A stretch of DNA of 64,000 nucleotides from Podospora bellae-mahoneyi (taxonomy: Eukaryota > Ascomycota > Sordariomycetes > Sordariales > Podosporaceae), in assembly GCF_035222275.1 (NCBI RefSeq), contig NW_026946359.1, positions 6,572,001 through 6,636,000 of the forward strand, given 5' to 3'. Shown here one piece after another: positions 9,042 through 20,308 of this stretch; positions within the stretch are counted from its first letter, which is position 1; each line of letters starts with the position of its first letter. The translations under genes and the position numbers were made by a program. The notes beneath the pieces were generated by a model that ran no database searches, was not told the DNA's origin, and was given only the letters and a program-made list of their open reading frames with translations.

Positions 9042-10325
9042 TCACTCCTCCTCGCTTACCTCACTCTCGTTACCTCTGTCGTTCTCATCCATCTCCCCAA
9101 AGGCCGCCTCAAGCTCCGCCTCCAAATCACCCTGCATCGGATCCACCTCGGCTTCCTCATCTTCATCTGACGAGCCCGCATCAAAAGTGTACTTTTCAGG
9201 CTCCTCCACCGGCATTCCAGGCTGAGTATCGTAGCTCGAAACCGGAGCACTCGGAGCCGGCGCCACCTCCTCAAAATCATACTCCTCGTTCTCGTCTGAC
9301 TCCTCGCGAAGTTGCTGAAAGTGCCGGAAGTCTTCCTCGTGATTATGCTCTTCCTCTTCTTCGTAGGCGCCCTTGCCAAACTCTGAAAAGCGTCTATTGA
9401 GAGACGCAGCAGGCTGGAAAGTCGTAGGCGGTGGGGGCTTGGCGTCGGGATATTCGATTGTGAGACCAAAATCATCGTCGTCGTCGTCGTCCTCATCATC
9501 CTCGTCATCATCGACTTTCTTCTTTGGCGGTGGTACTTCACGCTTCTTCTCAGGAACAGATGGCATGGGAAGAGATGGTGCGGCGGGCGGGGCGGCGTTG
9601 GGATCCGGTAGAAAGAGAGCTTCGGCCCCCTTCTTTTCCACTTTGCCCTTTCCTTTACCCTTGGCCTCTGGCGTATTCTTTGCTGCTGGTGTGTTTTTGG
9701 CCGCGGCTCCTCTGGCTGCCGGCTTGGCCTTGGCTGGAGGGTCTTCTTTGAGTTTGGATGCCGCCGCCTTGCCCTTCGCTTGTGTTGGCGGTGGCTTGGA
9801 ATCAGCGGCACCAGATGAACCGCCATTCTTGATCTCCAGTTGGGGGAACTTCTCTCGTAATGTTTCCACATTATCCGTTGGCGTCCTTGTCAGATTCATG
9901 TGGAACATGGAATCGACGCGGTGCAGTATGAAGGCCTGGCGCGTGGGATCGAATATGAGGGTGTAGTTGTTGTCTTCGGTGGTTCGTACGCCATTGTATT
10001 GATATCGGTCGCCCTTGTCATCGAAGCCAATGTTGTAGGAACCGTCTTTGGCGGACTTCTTGAGATGGGCCGTGCTCGGAGCTGTGTCTGACGAGAGCGT
10101 TGGTCGGTGGTTATCTGCAAACGAGATATTGTTAGCACAATTGGTGGTAAACGCACGCTGCTGTGTCGGGTGGCTGCCTTGCTGAACCAGACCAGCAGAG
10201 TAGGGGTCTTTTTGGTTCCGCTTACACCGAATGCCTGTGTATGTTTCCTTGGATGGCTTCCCCAGCAGCTCAGGACTGAGGATTACTGGGTATTTTCCCA
10301 CCTTTGTGGGGTCGATAGCGGCCAT
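9042..10325 (-). CDS. EAF: RNA polymerase II transcription elongation factor, EAF family
   Basis: Two exons, 10226-10325 and 9042-10114, giving about 390 residues. The intron 10115-10225 (111 nt) has donor GTAAGC, branch GCTAAC and acceptor TTTGCAG. It is a multiple of three and free of stops in this frame, so an unspliced reading adds 37 spurious residues. Splicing restores the family-typical GIRYNHRPTLSSDT. The EAF N-terminal domain covers about residues 8-110: KYPVILSPELLG, then YNHRPTLSS, then YTLIFDPTRQAFILHRVDSMFHMNLTRT. The rest is low-complexity: Ala/Lys/Pro-rich, then runs of Asp and Glu, with an acidic C-terminus as in EAF proteins that activate transcription. EAF binds ELL and stimulates elongation in the nucleus. 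The start MAAIDPTKVGKYP at 10325 was preferred over an upstream ATG at 10556 because the intervening residues look noncoding. Confidence 0.87.
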   Translation of the reverse strand: MAAIDPTKVGKYPVILSPELLGKPSKETYTGIRCKRNQKDPYSAGLVQQGSHPTQQRAFTTNCANNISFADNHRPTLSSDTAPSTAHLKKSAKDGSYNIGFDDKGDRYQYNGVRTTEDNNYTLIFDPTRQAFILHRVDSMFHMNLTRTPTDNVETLREKFPQLEIKNGGSSGAADSKPPPTQAKGKAAASKLKEDPPAKAKPAARGAAAKNTPAAKNTPEAKGKGKGKVEKKGAEALFLPDPNAAPPAAPSLPMPSVPEKKREVPPPKKKVDDDEDDEDDDDDDDFGLTIEYPDAKPPPPTTFQPAASLNRRFSEFGKGAYEEEEEHNHEEDFRHFQQLREESDENEEYDFEEVAPAPSAPVSSYDTQPGMPVEEPEKYTFDAGSSDEDEEAEVDPMQGDLEAELEAAFGEMDENDRGNESEVSEEE

Positions 10326-11986
10326 GATTGGCAATTCTCGCGTTGGCAGAGACGCGGGCGTGGTCGTAGGCGAGGCAATGCAATGCTCGAGGGCGGACGG
10401 CGGACGGCGCGAGAGGACAGGATCTGAATTGAACAATGGCTGGGGGTTGGAAGAGGGAAGTTCCAGGCCGGCTTCCGGGATTACAGCATCCACAACAAAA
10501 TGTCTAGCGGGCAGACCGACAGCGAACAGCAGTTGGGGGCTCCCACGTGCCGTCAAGGGTACCGCTGACCGCTGCTATTTATTGCCCGGCTGGGGTGGTG
10601 GGCGTGGGACGCCGCTAAGACTTAGCGACCGGCGACAACAGCAGGGAGCAGGGCAGGGAGCAGGGAGCAGGGAGCAGGGAGCAGGGAGCAGGGAGCAGGG
10701 AGCAGGGAGCAAGGGCCAGTGGCTTCAGTCTTCCCCAGATCGCTGGAGTGTCTTGGCGCGTGGGATGATGCTCCGTGGGATTGTTTGGGATTGTTTGGGA
10801 CCGTGAGAGAAGACAAGCGCAACCAAGCGTGTCCAGGCTGAATATCTGCAGAATCTGGACGCCCGTTCCCTTTGACAGACGACGCGCCTGGCGTTGCGCC
10901 TTCTTTGTCTTTGCTAGCTCTCGCAAACGTTGAACAAGCGCTGAGACAAACAGGGTTGGCTTATCGGGAAGCGGTTGAAAATGGGCCGAGGGGCTCGCTT
11001 GGCAGTGGGGCTGGCCGTTGTGACACCATTCCAGCCCCACCCTACCACACTGCCAACCTCAATTCCAACGTCCATCTTTGTTCGATGAGTTACACGCAAC
11101 TTCCTTTACCAAACCGAGATCTCCGTTCTGTTGACCGTCTCTATCGATGTGTTTTATCAGTTGCCCTCTCCGGAGACATCTCTCAGCAGTCTTCAGCTTA
11201 CCTACAAGCCATCTTGGGGAACGGATTCAGGGTCCTGGGCGCACAAGGACACAAGCTTATCGCATGTGGATAATATCGTCTCGCAGTGCGGCTCTGCTGG
11301 ACCCATTCCACGGAAGAGGTTTGTACAATGAGGCTGTGGTTCCCTCCAAGTGGTCAGACTGAAGCCCTTCTCGCCATTGTCATCCGGCACCGCAGCTGCA
11401 ACTCGGGCTTTCTCATTCCCGCGCCGTTGAGATGGCTGTGAGTCGGTCAAGGTACAGCCTGCATCTTTTCACCATCTCCAACTTTGAAGTTTGCCAGGCC
11501 TCCGACTTCTTGTTAGCGCAGAACTGACGCCATGTTGACCGGCCCATCTCCAGCCCCAACGGTTTCCAGGGTCGAGTCAGGGTCCCAACTGCCTCATACT
11601 TCTGCAAGACAATCTGCTAGGCTGGGTCAGGGACTCCAACATCGGGGAAAGCGCGCGGAACTCTTCTTCGTCCAAGGCCATTGCCTCCGGTCCCCGTTTG
11701 TTAGCCAGTTCCAGGTGAGCAAGCGCAGCAGAGCTAACGGCCAAGCTCTACCATCATGGGACGAAACGGGCCTCTTCAAGTCCATGACTTGATACTCGCT
11801 AATCTATCGAAGCTTCAAAGTTTAGAAGTCATATCTCCCTCTCTTTAATGCCACATTGCCTCCGGACAAGTGCCCTCTTTCTTTCATGGCCTGTTGTTTT
11901 TCTATTACTGGACCCCCTCGATGGCATCCACCACCGTACCAGGGCCGAGATGGGCTCGACAACCCGGGTCTAGCAGGACGACACCG
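10326..11986. other. Divergent intergenic region between EAF and the GH76 gene
   Basis: About 1.7 kb without a convincing gene. It carries the EAF promoter, a heptamer tandem repeat (listed separately) and the leader of the plus-strand GH76 gene. Open frames here are short and lack domains. Confidence 0.5.
10640..10711. repeat. Heptamer tandem repeat (CAGGGAG)n
   Basis: Eight perfect tandem copies of CAGGGAG at 10654-10709, preceded by one copy and a variant. G runs recur every seven bases on the plus strand, a pattern able to form G-quadruplex. It sits about 315 bp upstream of the EAF start codon. Confidence 0.9.
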
Positions 11987-14154
11987 ATGGCAACGACGCG
12001 GACATGGCTGACAGCCAGTCTACTGTCGATCTCGCAGCTCACTGCAGCTTACACACTTGATTTGAGCTCAACGGGTGAGGCTCGGTGCACCACACCCTGA
12101 CCACAGTCCCGGCATTGACTCTATGACACCCTGCAGACTCTCTCAAATCCGTCGCGAGCTCTATGACCGAAGACATGATGTCATTCTACTCAGGAGACAA
12201 ACCAGGGGGCACCCCTGGTTTGCTTCCACAGCCATACTACTGTGGGTTGCTACCCAACCCACCAGAGAATCATCATGAAAGACCTCACACACACTAACCC
12301 AACCGGAGCTCAGGGTGGGAAGCAGGAGCCCTCATGGGCGCTCTAATTGACTACTGGTACTACACCGGCGACACCCGCTGGAACGCCCTCGCCACCGAAG
12401 GCCTCCTCTTCCAAACCGGCCCCAATAACGACTACATGCCCCCTAACCAAACCGTCACCGAAGGAAACGACGACCAAGGCTTCTGGGGCATGGCCGTCAT
12501 GACGGCCGCCGAGTACAACTTTGACAACCCACCCCCGGGCAAACCACAATGGCTCTCCCTCGCCCAAGCTGTCTTCAACACCCAGGCCGCCCGCTGGGAC
12601 GCTGAGGACTGCGGCGGCGGCCTCCGGTGGCAGATCTTCACCTGGAACAACGGCTACGACTACAAGAACTCCATATCCCAAGCTTGCTTTTTCAACCTGG
12701 CTGCCCGGCTGGCCCTGTACACAGGGAACCAGTCCTACGCCGACTGGGCAGACAAAGCCTGGGACTGGATGGTGGCTACCAACCTCATCAATCCAGAGTC
12801 CTACTACATCTACGACGGCACCCACATCAACAACTGCTCCGAAATAACCCCCTACCAGTGGACTTACAATGCTGGCGCATTTTTGCTGGGTGCGGCGGCA
12901 TTGTACAATTACACCACCGGCCCTCTCCAGTCCGTCTGGAGAGACCGTGTCGACGGCCTGTTGAACGGCACCTCTGTCTTCTTCACCGGCCCCAACAAGG
13001 ACATCATGACCGAAGTCGCCTGCGAGCCCGTCGACCTCTGTGACCTCGACCAGCAGTCTTTCAAAGCTTACCTCTCCCGCTGGATGGCCGCCACGACTAA
13101 ATGGGCGCCTTGGACATACGACAGGATCAAGCCGCTGCTGCAGTCTTCTGCCCAAGCTGCCGCGGGAACCTGTAGGGGAGGAGCGAATGGGCGAATGTGC
13201 GGGCTGAAGTGGAATCAGGGGCCCAAGTGGGATGGGAGCACGGGGGTGGGGCAGCAGATGGCGGCCATGGAGGTGGTGTTGGGGAATATGATTGGGCAGA
13301 GGCATGATCCGGTGACTGATCGAAAGGGGGGGACGAGTAAAGGGGATCCGGGGGCGGGGGGGCAGGATATGGGACGGAATGATCCGTTGCAGCGGGCGGG
13401 TGCGTGGCCGCCGGTTAGTCGGGGGGGTAGGGCGGGGGCGTGGATACTGATGTTGCTGACTGTTTTGGGGGTTGTTGGCGGGTGTGTTTTTGTTTTGGTA
13501 GATGAAGGGAATGGGATGGAGGAGCAGATTGAGGGGGTCGGGGACGTGGTTACTGTTGCTGGCGGGATGGGGAGGAGGAGAGATGGGAATAAGTTGAGGA
13601 AGGAGTGTCCGAATATTTTGGGGGCGATGGTGGCGGCGGGGTCGCTGGAGAAGGAGAGGGGCGGGGCGGTGAATAGAAGCGATAGTGACAGAACGCTGAG
13701 GGGGGATGAGGATGGGATGGAGGTGGGTGAGGTGAAGAGGGGGGCGGAACACGTGGACAAGCCGGTGGGGGAGCCGCCTATTATCAAGGTGCCTCATCCG
13801 AGGAATAGGAAGCCGTTGAGGACGACGTTGTTGGCGAAGCAGCATCAAAGGCAGTGGTCGAAGTCGAGGCGAAATTATTGGGGAGATATTGATGGAAGTG
13901 GGGAAACGGTGGTGGGGGATCTTGTTAAAGACAAAAATGTTGATAACAATAACCGTGTTGAAGCCGTCAGTGCGCCACCGCCAAAGAAGAGAAGGCAATC
14001 AGACCCCGGGTCAGACAGCAATAAGGATAAGGTCACGCTTCCGAGAAAAGGGCCGTCGATGAAGGGGGTTGGGTGGAGCGATACGGTGGAGGGTAGCTTG
14101 CGTTTGGATGCTCAGCAGACGTATTCGGCGTATTGGGAGAGTGAGTGTTATTGA
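11987..14154 (+). CDS. GH76 mannan endo-1,6-alpha-mannosidase (Dfg5/Dcw1 family)
   Basis: Exons 11987-12074, 12137-12241 and 12314-14154, giving 677 residues. Intron 1 is GTGAGG...CTGCAG (62 nt); intron 2 is GTGGGT...CTCAG (72 nt) with a CACTAACCC branch. Exon 1 supplies a signal peptide (MATTRTWLTASLLSISQLTAAYT). The GH76 domain spans about residues 25-400: PYYWWEAGALMG, the aspartate pair in GNDDQGFWG matching the catalytic Asp-Asp of the family, EDCGGGLRWQ, and several N-glycosylation sequons. The family acts at the plasma membrane or cell wall, where it is thought to process the mannan core of GPI anchors and attach GPI proteins to wall glucan. The C-terminus does not look like a GPI signal. 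A hydrophobic segment near residues 440-461 (WILMLLTVLGVVGGCVFVLV) is followed by about 215 basic, low-complexity residues, which implies type I membrane anchoring with a cytosolic tail. Confidence 0.9.
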
Positions 14155-16769
14155 CCTCCTGGGTTGGAGTGTGTGTACATACTTTGCATTGGTTGGAGAT
14201 CTTTTTCTGGGACAGTCATTTTGGGATTCTGAGAGGCACAATTGGGATACAATCACAACATTGGAAGGGAGGGCATATTGTATATCATTTGGCACGGGAG
14301 AATGCTGATGTGGTTTCGTATGTGTAGGGTTAGGTTGAACTTGGTCAGTTGGCTTACCTCACCACACATTGTCATGTTGCACATGCAGGGTCGCTGCTGG
14401 TGAGGGGGCTTGATATGTCAGGAGTGGGCGAGAAAGGGGGTCGAGTGTGTTGTATAGTAGTTCAAACATACTCCTTCCAACAGCCTCAGTTACCCTCGTC
14501 ACAACAACCCTTGTGGTCAAGTGGCAAGGGTATCAGGGCTGCTCACGCCGCCGCCCACCGCCGGGCTCACCAAGAGCTCGATGGCGGATTCCTTGCAAAA
14601 CCTTTCGTAGCTGGGTTTTCGGCGCCCGCCCCTTGAGGGCGGGTGAGCTTTTGGTTTTCAGGCCAGGCTTTTTACAAGTTTGGGTCTGGGGTCTGGTTTC
14701 ATGTTTTTGAACCTCAACTCCAATCAGCTCATAATACAGCTGCGACTCGCTCGGATTGTCGGAAAAACACGGAGGTAAGCGGTAGAAATTACTTCTTGTT
14801 GACGGTTGCCCTCAGCCACGAGCTGTTGCGATTTTGGAGTCGAAATAGGCACTCATGTAAAAGTCGAGAAGAAAAACATTCTGCTCTGTTTCTCATTTCT
14901 ACGACTGGCAAACATTTAGCCTGCTATGGCCGTGTGTCTGGCAGGATGCCAGTATGGGAGTGTTTGAAACTTCGGAGTTTGGCCTAGAGAAAATATAAGT
15001 TTATGTGTCAGTAAAGCATCCGTTTCGGAATGTCTAATCACGTTTCGGGACCGCAAGTCAAAAGACTGAGATGTGACTTGGAAAGACGGAAAGCTCTGGT
15101 CACCGCTTCTTTAGACATGAGCCGGGTGCTTTTTGAAGCATAGCCTGAGGAGAGATCTACTGTGAAAAAGGCAACAGCTGACTGGCGATGAAGTTCCACA
15201 AATCAACGTGATTGCCAAACACAAAGCAGATTCTCTTCGCACAATCACAATCACGATGTGTGGAATGTGTACCACCATCTCGACGGTCGACAGTGGCACA
15301 AGTGCAACCGTTGATCAGTGCGCTTAAGTCCTTAAGGCCACCCTGTTTGAGGAGATGCTCGACCCACGCACGAGAAAAAGATAAATGAGGTGTCAAAATA
15401 GGGTGCTGACATGCGAAGTGAGTTACGTGCTGAAGTCTCAGTCACCACGATGGGAATATTCTCCGTGGCCAATGAGACTTATTTATAGGAGAATGAAAAC
15501 GCCTCGATCGATCCGGGACCGGGAATTGGGGAGGCGGGCGGTGAAATTGGCACTTTCGGTTGTTGAAACAGGCTCTGTGGTGATGCTGTGGTTGTTGCGA
15601 TTGCCCATGAGGTTGTTCGATGCTGTTCACTTCAACGTGACTATTCGCGACATAGAAACCTTCTGTCCAGTCGTTAAGGTCATCTGACCATCTGACAGCG
15701 GAGATCTGGTCTCGCAGCAGCGTTGCCTGCATGAAGCAGTGTAATATTCCTCGGTGCCTTGCTCGAAGGATCGACGAGCAGGGTCCCCTGAAATATCTTC
15801 TTGTGCTCCAGTTACCTCCTGCTGAGGATGTCGGGAGGCGCTTGCAGTTGATCCGTCCCCAAGTCGGTGACCCACGGGCATGATACACAAGGTTGGTCCG
15901 TGGTAGCGTTTAATATATGCTGATCTGGATTGCTGCAGGAGAAACAGAGATGCTAGATACAGTGGTCTATCGTCGGCTGCGCGGGTATCCGTAGGTTCGG
16001 CCGCCTGGTCCACCTGGCCTTCTTGTCGAGGGAAGAAGACCCGGTTAGGGCACGGTAATGGCTTTGGTTGGAGGATGAGCGAGAAACTCGAGATCGCATG
16101 CATAGGTTGCTCAAATCCGGTGGCACTGTCACCAATGCTGACAGGATGGGACGAAGAAGAGCTGGAGCAGCATTCACTTCCCAAGCGCTCACCAAACCTA
16201 GCACTTGGACCCTTGATCCGACACACAAACTCTTGGCCGAGAGCATTAACCGCTCTGAACCGAGCGGCTGAGTTTGGCTGATTCACTGTGTTGTGGCAGC
16301 TACCCGCTTGTACGAGGCACTGGCGCCGTCCCGTCATTGTCTCCAGTTCCCAATCAGTTCACTGTGCTCTTGGTGACTTGAAAACCTTGACCGCTCCGCT
16401 CTTGCAGGTAGCCATGGAGTTGCTCTCGGTTTGCGATTGTCGGCAAGTTCCATAACTTGGCGTCTCCCCGGATTTCCCTGGGACACGTCGGGACCGGTAG
16501 TCATCCGGCGATGCGGAGAGTGAGTAGGCTTCCTTCATCGGCTCGAGTCAATACTTTATCAGGGGGCCCGTCCAAAGATTGCCTCCTCCACAACATAACT
16601 GACAGGACAAAGATTTTGACTCCTTGGACGACTCCAACACTCGGTGTCGACGCGTGGCAACCTTTCGCCATCCACCCATACGCAATTCCGGTACGTTGGG
16701 GACAGTTTAGACCACTCAGCGGTCCCGTCGACGAGTCCTTGCAACTGACGAAGCGCTCAGGGACCAAAA
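14155..16769. other. Gene-poor stretch
   Basis: About 2.6 kb. The longest frame is 236 codons on the minus strand (15627-16337), with no recognisable domain and composition unlike the neighbouring genes; it is treated as chance. The part next to 14154 is GH76 3' sequence. The part before 16770 is probably the promoter and leader of the next small gene. Confidence 0.45.
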
Positions 16770-17319
16770 ATGCCAGATTATATTGGATCACCTGGGGGTG
16801 ACCATGCAGACTTCAACCAGTCTTCGAATGCCATCCAGGACAAGCTCGGAGGCACCGGCAATATCGTTAACATCACCGCCGCCGAGATCGCCGTCATCGT
16901 TATCACAGTCACCCTGGTCTTGTTGGCTCTAGTTGGTGTCTTCTACTGTCGAATCTTGCAAGCTCGTCGGGATCTCGATATAGAAAACAAGGCGAAGGAG
17001 CGGGCTGCGGGCCCCGCGCTGGGCGATGCCATAGAACTGGTACACACCAAGAGAGCATCCGGGAGCTCTTGCGATACGATATCGATCAAGAATAGAGACG
17101 AGATTGGCGAGCCCAGCTCGAGCAAGGGTAAAACGCCGGCCGCCATGGAATCGAACCAAGAACCAAAACTGCCTCTTCGACACTATATCCATTGGAAGAA
17201 CCCAGATCCGAAGGGACAAACTAAGCAACAAGAAGGTAAGCAAAAGCTGCTAAACCAAGGCTTCGAGCAATCACTTACTCGGTGCTGTAGGTTCCTCTTC
17301 TTCACACCCTCCGCACTGA
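16770..17319 (+). CDS. Small single-pass membrane protein, unknown function
   Basis: Proposed exons 16770-17235 and 17291-17319 give 164 residues. The ATG lies in a good fungal context (CAAAAATGCC). The intron is GTAAGC...GCTGTAG (55 nt). After splicing, the protein ends GSSSSHPPH and stops at TGA 17317. Without splicing the frame runs to 17366. Residues about 33-60 form one transmembrane helix (EIAVIVITVTLVLLALVGVF), followed by CRILQARRDLDIENKAKER and a polar, Ser/Lys-rich tail. The basic residues just after the helix suggest the C-terminus is cytosolic. I do not recognise the family. Its neighbours offer no functional hint. Confidence 0.5.
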
Positions 17320-20308
17320 CCCTAAGTCTGGAGCATCTCGCTCCTTTTGAGAAGACCTTGACGTAATGGGGTCTTGCAGAATTCCCGCTCCTGAATAAGC
17401 TGGATATGGGCCGACGATATTCGAAGGGGCAAATGTTGGTTGCCCAGTGGCTGTTGTTGGAGAGATGATGGAACGAAAGGGATATTTTTCCGTCAAGCTT
17501 CGGGTACCATTCCCCGCCATAGCGAGCATTGGGTGCAGGAAGGTTAGATCATGGGGCATTCTGGTGAGCTGTTTGTAGGGGATTGTTTTGCGGCGGTCAC
17601 GAGATACTAGACTGTAGAGGCTTCATGCCAGAAATTGTTAGCGCCTATTTCCACCAAGCCTCCAAGTTTTCTGAGTTGGATACGTACAACTGAAGCATCG
17701 GTCCAGAGGCCTCCAGACGACGATAAGAGTCGATCAAAGAACGTAGGCGAGCGAGGTCGATAGGTTGGTCCTTGCCGTTGGGCGAGATGCCGAGCCGCAA
17801 ACACGTCGAGTGGTCAGGTCATTGAGTAAGGAAGAGCTTGGTAGGAGCAGCTTGAGGTAGATAAACATCATCAAGAAAAATGAACAGAGCAGGACATGGA
17901 GTGTGTGGGCATCGCTGAATGCCCCAAAAGTGCAATCAATGCTCGCGACAAGCCAAGCGATCCTTCGCGGGCCGCTCCGAGTGATCCCAGCTTAGCGTCT
18001 CGGCTGCTGACAACTCCCCCAACCCACAATCCGGGGGGTCACTAACCCGAGTTCACGGCCACCTCTTGCTGCCTGGTATCGCTGCAGTATCTCGTCCTCG
18101 GGACAAGAGCAGGGATACCTCAATCAAGTAAGCCGAAGCCATGGAAAGGTGACTGCCGAAACAACCCAACGTGCCCGGATATCCCCAATGCAGCCTCTGG
18201 AAACACTCGCCAAGGCAAAGCCCCCGCACCGGTCAACGGGAATGCAGCATGAAGAAGCAAAATGGCGGAGGCAGTCCTCAAACAGAACCACACCGGTGAG
18301 GATCTATTGCAGAAGAGCATCTAGCAAAGCTGTCATGGTGCCTCTCTGGTTGTAAAGGGTATGCAACTTGTTGTTGAGTTTTGTAGTTGAGATCCTGTGC
18401 ACCATCACGTTGTACTGACCAATCAGTCAGCGACTGGTCGATCGACATGCTAGCACTGTGAGTGAGGCCATCCTGACAGTTGTTTTTGGTGCCAGACTGA
18501 CGGCAAAATGAAGGTACATTGACGACAAAGCGAGCATACCACCATGACTTGCACACGATAGCATCATATCCCATCGATTGCCCATCATTCTCACCCAATG
18601 AACTCCTCACATGCACCCACGTGAGACGTTCGCCCACACACGTCGTCCCACAGTGCTCACCCAGCCCCAGCTCTCTGTCCGAGACACTTGCGCAAAAACT
18701 GCTTCAGCATTTCTTGCGCGCGCAACAATTCAGAGTCTGGGAAGTTTCGATTTTCTGCGCGCAAGAGTTGAAATTGTGCGCGCAGATTTAGGAGAGACAG
18801 GTCCGCAAGAATTGTGTCTCTCGCCAATGGATTCTACGGTTGGGGCGAATACGCGAGTGCGAAAAAGACACAGACCAATAGCATCACCGCATCGCAGCTT
18901 GTCCCTCGGCAGCCTCCACCTGGGTGCATAAGTCACCGCTGTCGAGTGGAAGATGTGGGGCACTGCGCAACAATTCATGTTTTTGCGCGCAGAAATCTGG
19001 AAGTGACAGTGACTGAGATGGGTTGTCGGAGGCCACAGGGGTTTCCGGGCCAAGTTGTATTGTAGAGAATGGGGCCTGCCACCGCACTCAAGCATGAATA
19101 TTTGCTTCCGTACCACACACTTCAACCCGGAGAAGACTCTCCATTCCGCCGTCCCTCTCCGCCTTTCTGCCCGCAGTCAGTCAGCTGCGTGTCGTGGGTG
19201 AATTCTGCAACGCGGGAGCAATTCCGTGCCTAACTCTACAGCATAGTTCAACCCCGGGAGGTTTGTGTCCTGTCCTTTGCGTGCCATCGCAGTCAATGCA
19301 CAAAGTCGAGATATCACGCCGGAAAGAATTCCGTCCCACACTTTCCCACCCTCAACACCACCGCTGGGATAACCCCAAAGGGGGCATCCGCAGAGAAGCA
19401 GTTCCCCATTCCGTGCCTTCTTCTCACATACATCCCATCAACCTACTTTGTCAAGTCCATGTCGAAGTGTTGTATCTTTCCGAGCCAACTCACCCAACCC
19501 ATCTCGCAAAAGGTTCCCAAGATACCTAACCCATACATTCCCTCGACTTTACTGAACATCCCGCAGGATGTGCTGCCTCGTCTCCGCGGGGGTAACCTGG
19601 ATCTGTCCCGAGCTGCATTTCCTCGGAATCTAGACTCTTTTTCCGCCGAAACGTCTCCTTCCGGGGAGATGCTACACTTTCGTCTTATCTGCAGTTTGAA
19701 CCCGGCGACAATGTTGCTGTTGCGGATGGGTGACTTGGTGCCCAAACTACATGGTAGATATGCGAACATGTCACAATGTCTGACTGAAACCCTCCGGTTA
19801 TCGACGCCCTTTCTTTGCTGCTGCCCCATGGTCACTTGCAAATCATCATTCAGCCCAACAATGGCACAGCCGTCTAGTCAGAGCCGCCTCCCGCCAGTCC
19901 ACGATTGCCAGTCTTGGGTACGACAGATAGCCCGCCTCAGCTCGCGGTCATTAATCCATTCCCAGCATCCAAAGACCACAAGACAGTTTCACAGACATCT
20001 CGGACAAGAAGCACACGACTTCCCCGGGATCACCAGACTAACACTCACAACCACCACCCAGACATCATTGATCAGCTGCAAAAAGCAAATATCAATTCGC
20101 GCCCGAATGCCTTCCGCGCGTGCTCGCGCTCCCTACCCCAAACGCCGGCGCTATACATGCGTACATCTACATGAGCAATCGAAATCTCAACCCGTAAAAA
20201 CCGCCTGTCCACCGTCCCAGCTTCCCCAGTCCACCTCCGTTAAACCATTTCTGATCATACAAACTCTCCCATGAATCCCCCCCCCCATCCCGCCCTCCTC
20301 TCCCACTC
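17320..20308. other. Gene-poor stretch with a GC-palindrome cluster
   Basis: About 3 kb without a convincing gene. A 271-codon plus-strand frame (19459-20274) has no domain, mixed composition and overlaps the ATG29 3' flank; it is treated as chance. A cluster of TGCGCGCA palindromes at 18.7-19.0 kb is listed separately. Confidence 0.45.
18688..18991. repeat. Cluster of TGCGCGCA-type palindromes
   Basis: TTGCGCAA lies at 18688, TTGCGCGCGCAA at 18714-18725, and TGCGCGCA at 18756-18763, 18777-18784 and 18984-18991. The 13-mer GCGCAACAATTCA occurs twice (about 18720 and 18965). All the palindromes equal their own reverse complement, so each could bind a dimeric factor. The surrounding 3 kb holds no recognised gene. 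Function unknown. Confidence 0.6.

Noticed and set aside
12343-13998. 551-codon open frame on the minus strand
   Set aside because: Antisense shadow of the GH76 gene, with His/Pro/Arg-rich composition typical of such shadows.
15627-16337. 236-codon minus-strand frame
   Set aside because: No domain, mixed composition, no transcript signals; kept as a gene-free stretch.
19459-20274. 271-codon plus-strand frame
   Set aside because: No recognisable fold, erratic composition and it runs into the ATG29 3' end on the other strand; probably chance.
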